Notes under the pieces: model-generated
The model's database searches: none
Seen by the model: only the letters and a program-made list of their open reading frames with translations
What the model was told of the DNA's origin: nothing
Translations under genes and position numbers: made by a program
In this document: positions 4,436 through 5,492 of the stretch, one piece after another
Numbering within the stretch: position 1 is the first letter of the stretch
Layout: every line of letters begins with the position of its first letter
Assembly: GCA_007117255.1 (NCBI GenBank)
Contig: SKGU01000202.1
Location: 1-5,492 of the forward strand
Direction of reading: 5' to 3'
Source: Natronohydrobacter sp.
Lineage (GTDB): Bacteria > Pseudomonadota > Alphaproteobacteria > Rhodobacterales > Rhodobacteraceae
Length of the DNA stretch: 5,492 bases

Positions 4436-5322
4436 AAATTGCCGCTTGCGCCTACCCGCTGGACTTTCTGCCCAACTGGACGGCCTATGCCGCCAAGCTG
4501 ACCGATTGGGTCTCGCGCGCCGCAGATCAGGGAGCTGATCTGCTGGTATTCCCGGAATATGGCGCGATGGAGCTGGCCAGCCTTGGCGGCGCAGATGTCG
4601 CTGCTGACCTGGAAGCTGCCTTGGTTGAAGTGATGCGCCAATCAGACGCCGTGCATGAGCTGCATTGCGCGCTCGCCGCGCAGCATAAGCTGCATATCCT
4701 CGGCGCGTCCGGCCCCGCAATGGCACCACATGCCGCACGCCCGGTGAACCGTGCCACGCTTTATGGCCCAAATGGCGTAATCGGCCATCAGGACAAGCAG
4801 ATCATGACCCGGTTCGAGCGTGAAGACTGGGACATCGCGCCCGGTCATGGCTTGCAGGTCTTTGACACCGCATTAGGAAAAATCGGCGTGATCATCTGCT
4901 ATGACGCCGAGTTCCCCCTGCTGGCACGCGCTCTGGTGGACGCCGGCGCTGAAATCCTGCTTGCGCCATCCTGCACGGAAACGCTGGCAGGCTATACCCG
5001 CGTCAAGGTGGGTGCCATGGCGCGTGCGCTGGAGAACCAATGCATCACCGTGCATGCGCCAACGGTCGGGGCGGCCGATTGGTGCCCTGCGGTGGATGCC
5101 AATACCGGGGCCGCCGCGATCTACGGCCCGCCTGATCTGGGTTTCCCGGAAACTGGCATTCTGGCGCAAACCGATCTGAATCAGCCCGGCTGGGCCATGG
5201 CCGATATCAGCCTTGATGCCATCGCCCGCGTCCGGCGCGAAGGCGCTGTGCTGAACCACGCACATTGGTGCGAGCAGGAAAAGCGCACCACAGCGCCTGT
5301 CACCCGCATCAATGGCGCATAA
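4432..5322 (+). CDS. Carbon-nitrogen hydrolase (nitrilase superfamily)
   Basis: A 296-residue cytoplasmic hydrolase acting on a non-peptide C-N bond, most likely an amide. The catalytic triad is visible: Glu42 in VFPEYGAME, Lys122 in GHQDKQIMTRFE and Cys156 in VIICYDAEFP. The length is normal for a single-domain member. After the nucleophile come ILLAPSCTE and a segment rich in aromatic and proline residues (about 218-245), which often contributes to substrate pockets. I cannot assign a specific amidase type (omega-amidase, N-carbamoyl hydrolase and so on) from sequence alone. A true nitrilase acting on nitriles is less likely, because YhcX-like neighbours are amidase-like. The ATG overlaps the GNAT stop as ATGA, so translation is coupled. 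It is the last gene before the infA leader. Confidence 0.88.
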   Translation: MKIAACAYPLDFLPNWTAYAAKLTDWVSRAADQGADLLVFPEYGAMELASLGGADVAADLEAALVEVMRQSDAVHELHCALAAQHKLHILGASGPAMAPHAARPVNRATLYGPNGVIGHQDKQIMTRFEREDWDIAPGHGLQVFDTALGKIGVIICYDAEFPLLARALVDAGAEILLAPSCTETLAGYTRVKVGAMARALENQCITVHAPTVGAADWCPAVDANTGAAAIYGPPDLGFPETGILAQTDLNQPGWAMADISLDAIARVRREGAVLNHAHWCEQEKRTTAPVTRINGA

Positions 5323-5327
5323 TTCGC

Positions 5328-5356
5328 TTGAAAAGCTGGCAGAATAGCTCCATTTA
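5328..5356 (+). promoter_or_regulatory. Candidate promoter for infA
   Basis: TTGAAA at 5328-5333 matches TTGACA at five of six bases. The best-spaced -10 position (17 bases further, 5351-5356, CATTTA) is a poor match, so only the -35 element is convincing. infA is usually strongly expressed and often has its own promoter, which makes one in this 79-bp gap likely. Confidence 0.35.
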
Positions 5357-5357
5357 C

Positions 5358-5389
5358 AGCGCGCGCGTGCTCTGAATGCGCGCTTTCAG
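5358..5389 (+). other. Hairpins in the infA leader or weak terminator of the upstream operon
   Basis: AGCGCGC (5358-5364) and GCGCGCT (5378-5384) are perfect 7-bp arms with a 13-base loop, followed by only a short T-run (5384-5386). A second pair, CTGAA (5372-5376) with TTCAG (5385-5389), uses overlapping sequence and cannot form together with the first. The element lies just before the Shine-Dalgarno GGAG at 5393-5396. It may be a weak terminator for the nitrilase operon or a leader structure affecting infA translation; the sequence does not decide. Confidence 0.35.
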
Positions 5390-5401
5390 GATGGAGTAAC
5401 C

Positions 5402-5492
5402 ATGGCCAAGGAAGAACTGCTCGAATTTCCCGGTGTCGTCAAGGAACTCCTGCCAAATGCGACATTTCGGGTCGAGCTGGAAAACGGCCATG
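5402..5492 (+). CDS. infA: Translation initiation factor IF-1 (N-terminal part, cut by the window end)
   Basis: The first 30 codons are present. They read MAKEELLEFPGVVKELLPNA and continue with TFRVELENGH, which closely follows E. coli IF-1 (MAKED..., LPN-x-x-FRVELENGH) in the start of its OB-fold. IF-1 binds the A site of the 30S subunit during initiation with IF-2 and IF-3. GGAG at 5393-5396 lies five bases before the ATG. The full protein should be about 72 residues; the remaining roughly 42 lie outside the window. From memory, infA often follows the phosphatase gene directly in related genomes. Confidence 0.95.
   Translation, partial: MAKEELLEFPGVVKELLPNATFRVELENGH

Noticed and set aside
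4873..5265. 130-codon open frame on the minus strand
   Set aside because: It is antisense to the nitrilase gene including its catalytic cysteine region, with no own start signals or recognisable domain.

Overview
The window looks like chromosomal DNA of an alphaproteobacterium, most likely a member of the Rhodobacterales. The reasons are the moderately high GC content, a bL9 protein with a long acidic C-terminal tail, a UPF0262 protein (a family I know only from alphaproteobacteria), and a last-codons match of the upstream gene to the bS18 ending common in that group. All supported genes lie on the + strand. No RNA gene, insertion sequence, CRISPR array or origin is visible.

Layout. Positions 1-11 hold the last codons of a gene that is probably rpsR, followed by rplI (24-641) and a strong intrinsic terminator (675-712). 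A 263-bp gap then carries several short palindromes and a candidate promoter. It leads into an ArsR-family regulator (905-1294) whose cysteine spacing fits the persulfide sensors SqrR/BigR. Behind it, after an 81-bp gap with its own good candidate promoter and mutually exclusive hairpins over the ribosome-binding site, lies a YeeE/YedE (TsuA-like) membrane protein (1376-2422). Together these form a small sulfur-sensing and sulfur-uptake module.

From 2511 to 5322 five genes are packed almost without gaps: a UPF0262 protein, a low-molecular-weight phosphotyrosine phosphatase, an NTF2/SnoaL-like protein related to ketosteroid isomerases, a GNAT acetyltransferase and a carbon-nitrogen hydrolase (nitrilase superfamily). 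Junctions are either stop-to-start abutments or 4-base ATGA overlaps, so co-transcription and translational coupling are likely. After a 79-bp leader with a candidate promoter and hairpins, the window ends inside infA (5402 onward).

How the genes work together. The ArsR protein probably represses the YeeE/YedE gene, and perhaps itself, until reactive sulfur species oxidise its cysteine pair. UPF0262, the phosphatase and infA are, from memory, close neighbours in many alphaproteobacteria. Here the SnoaL-like, GNAT and nitrilase genes sit between the phosphatase and infA and may form an uncharacterised small-molecule acetylation/amide-hydrolysis pathway. The GNAT-nitrilase gene order mirrors the fused GNAT-nitrilase proteins known in other bacteria.
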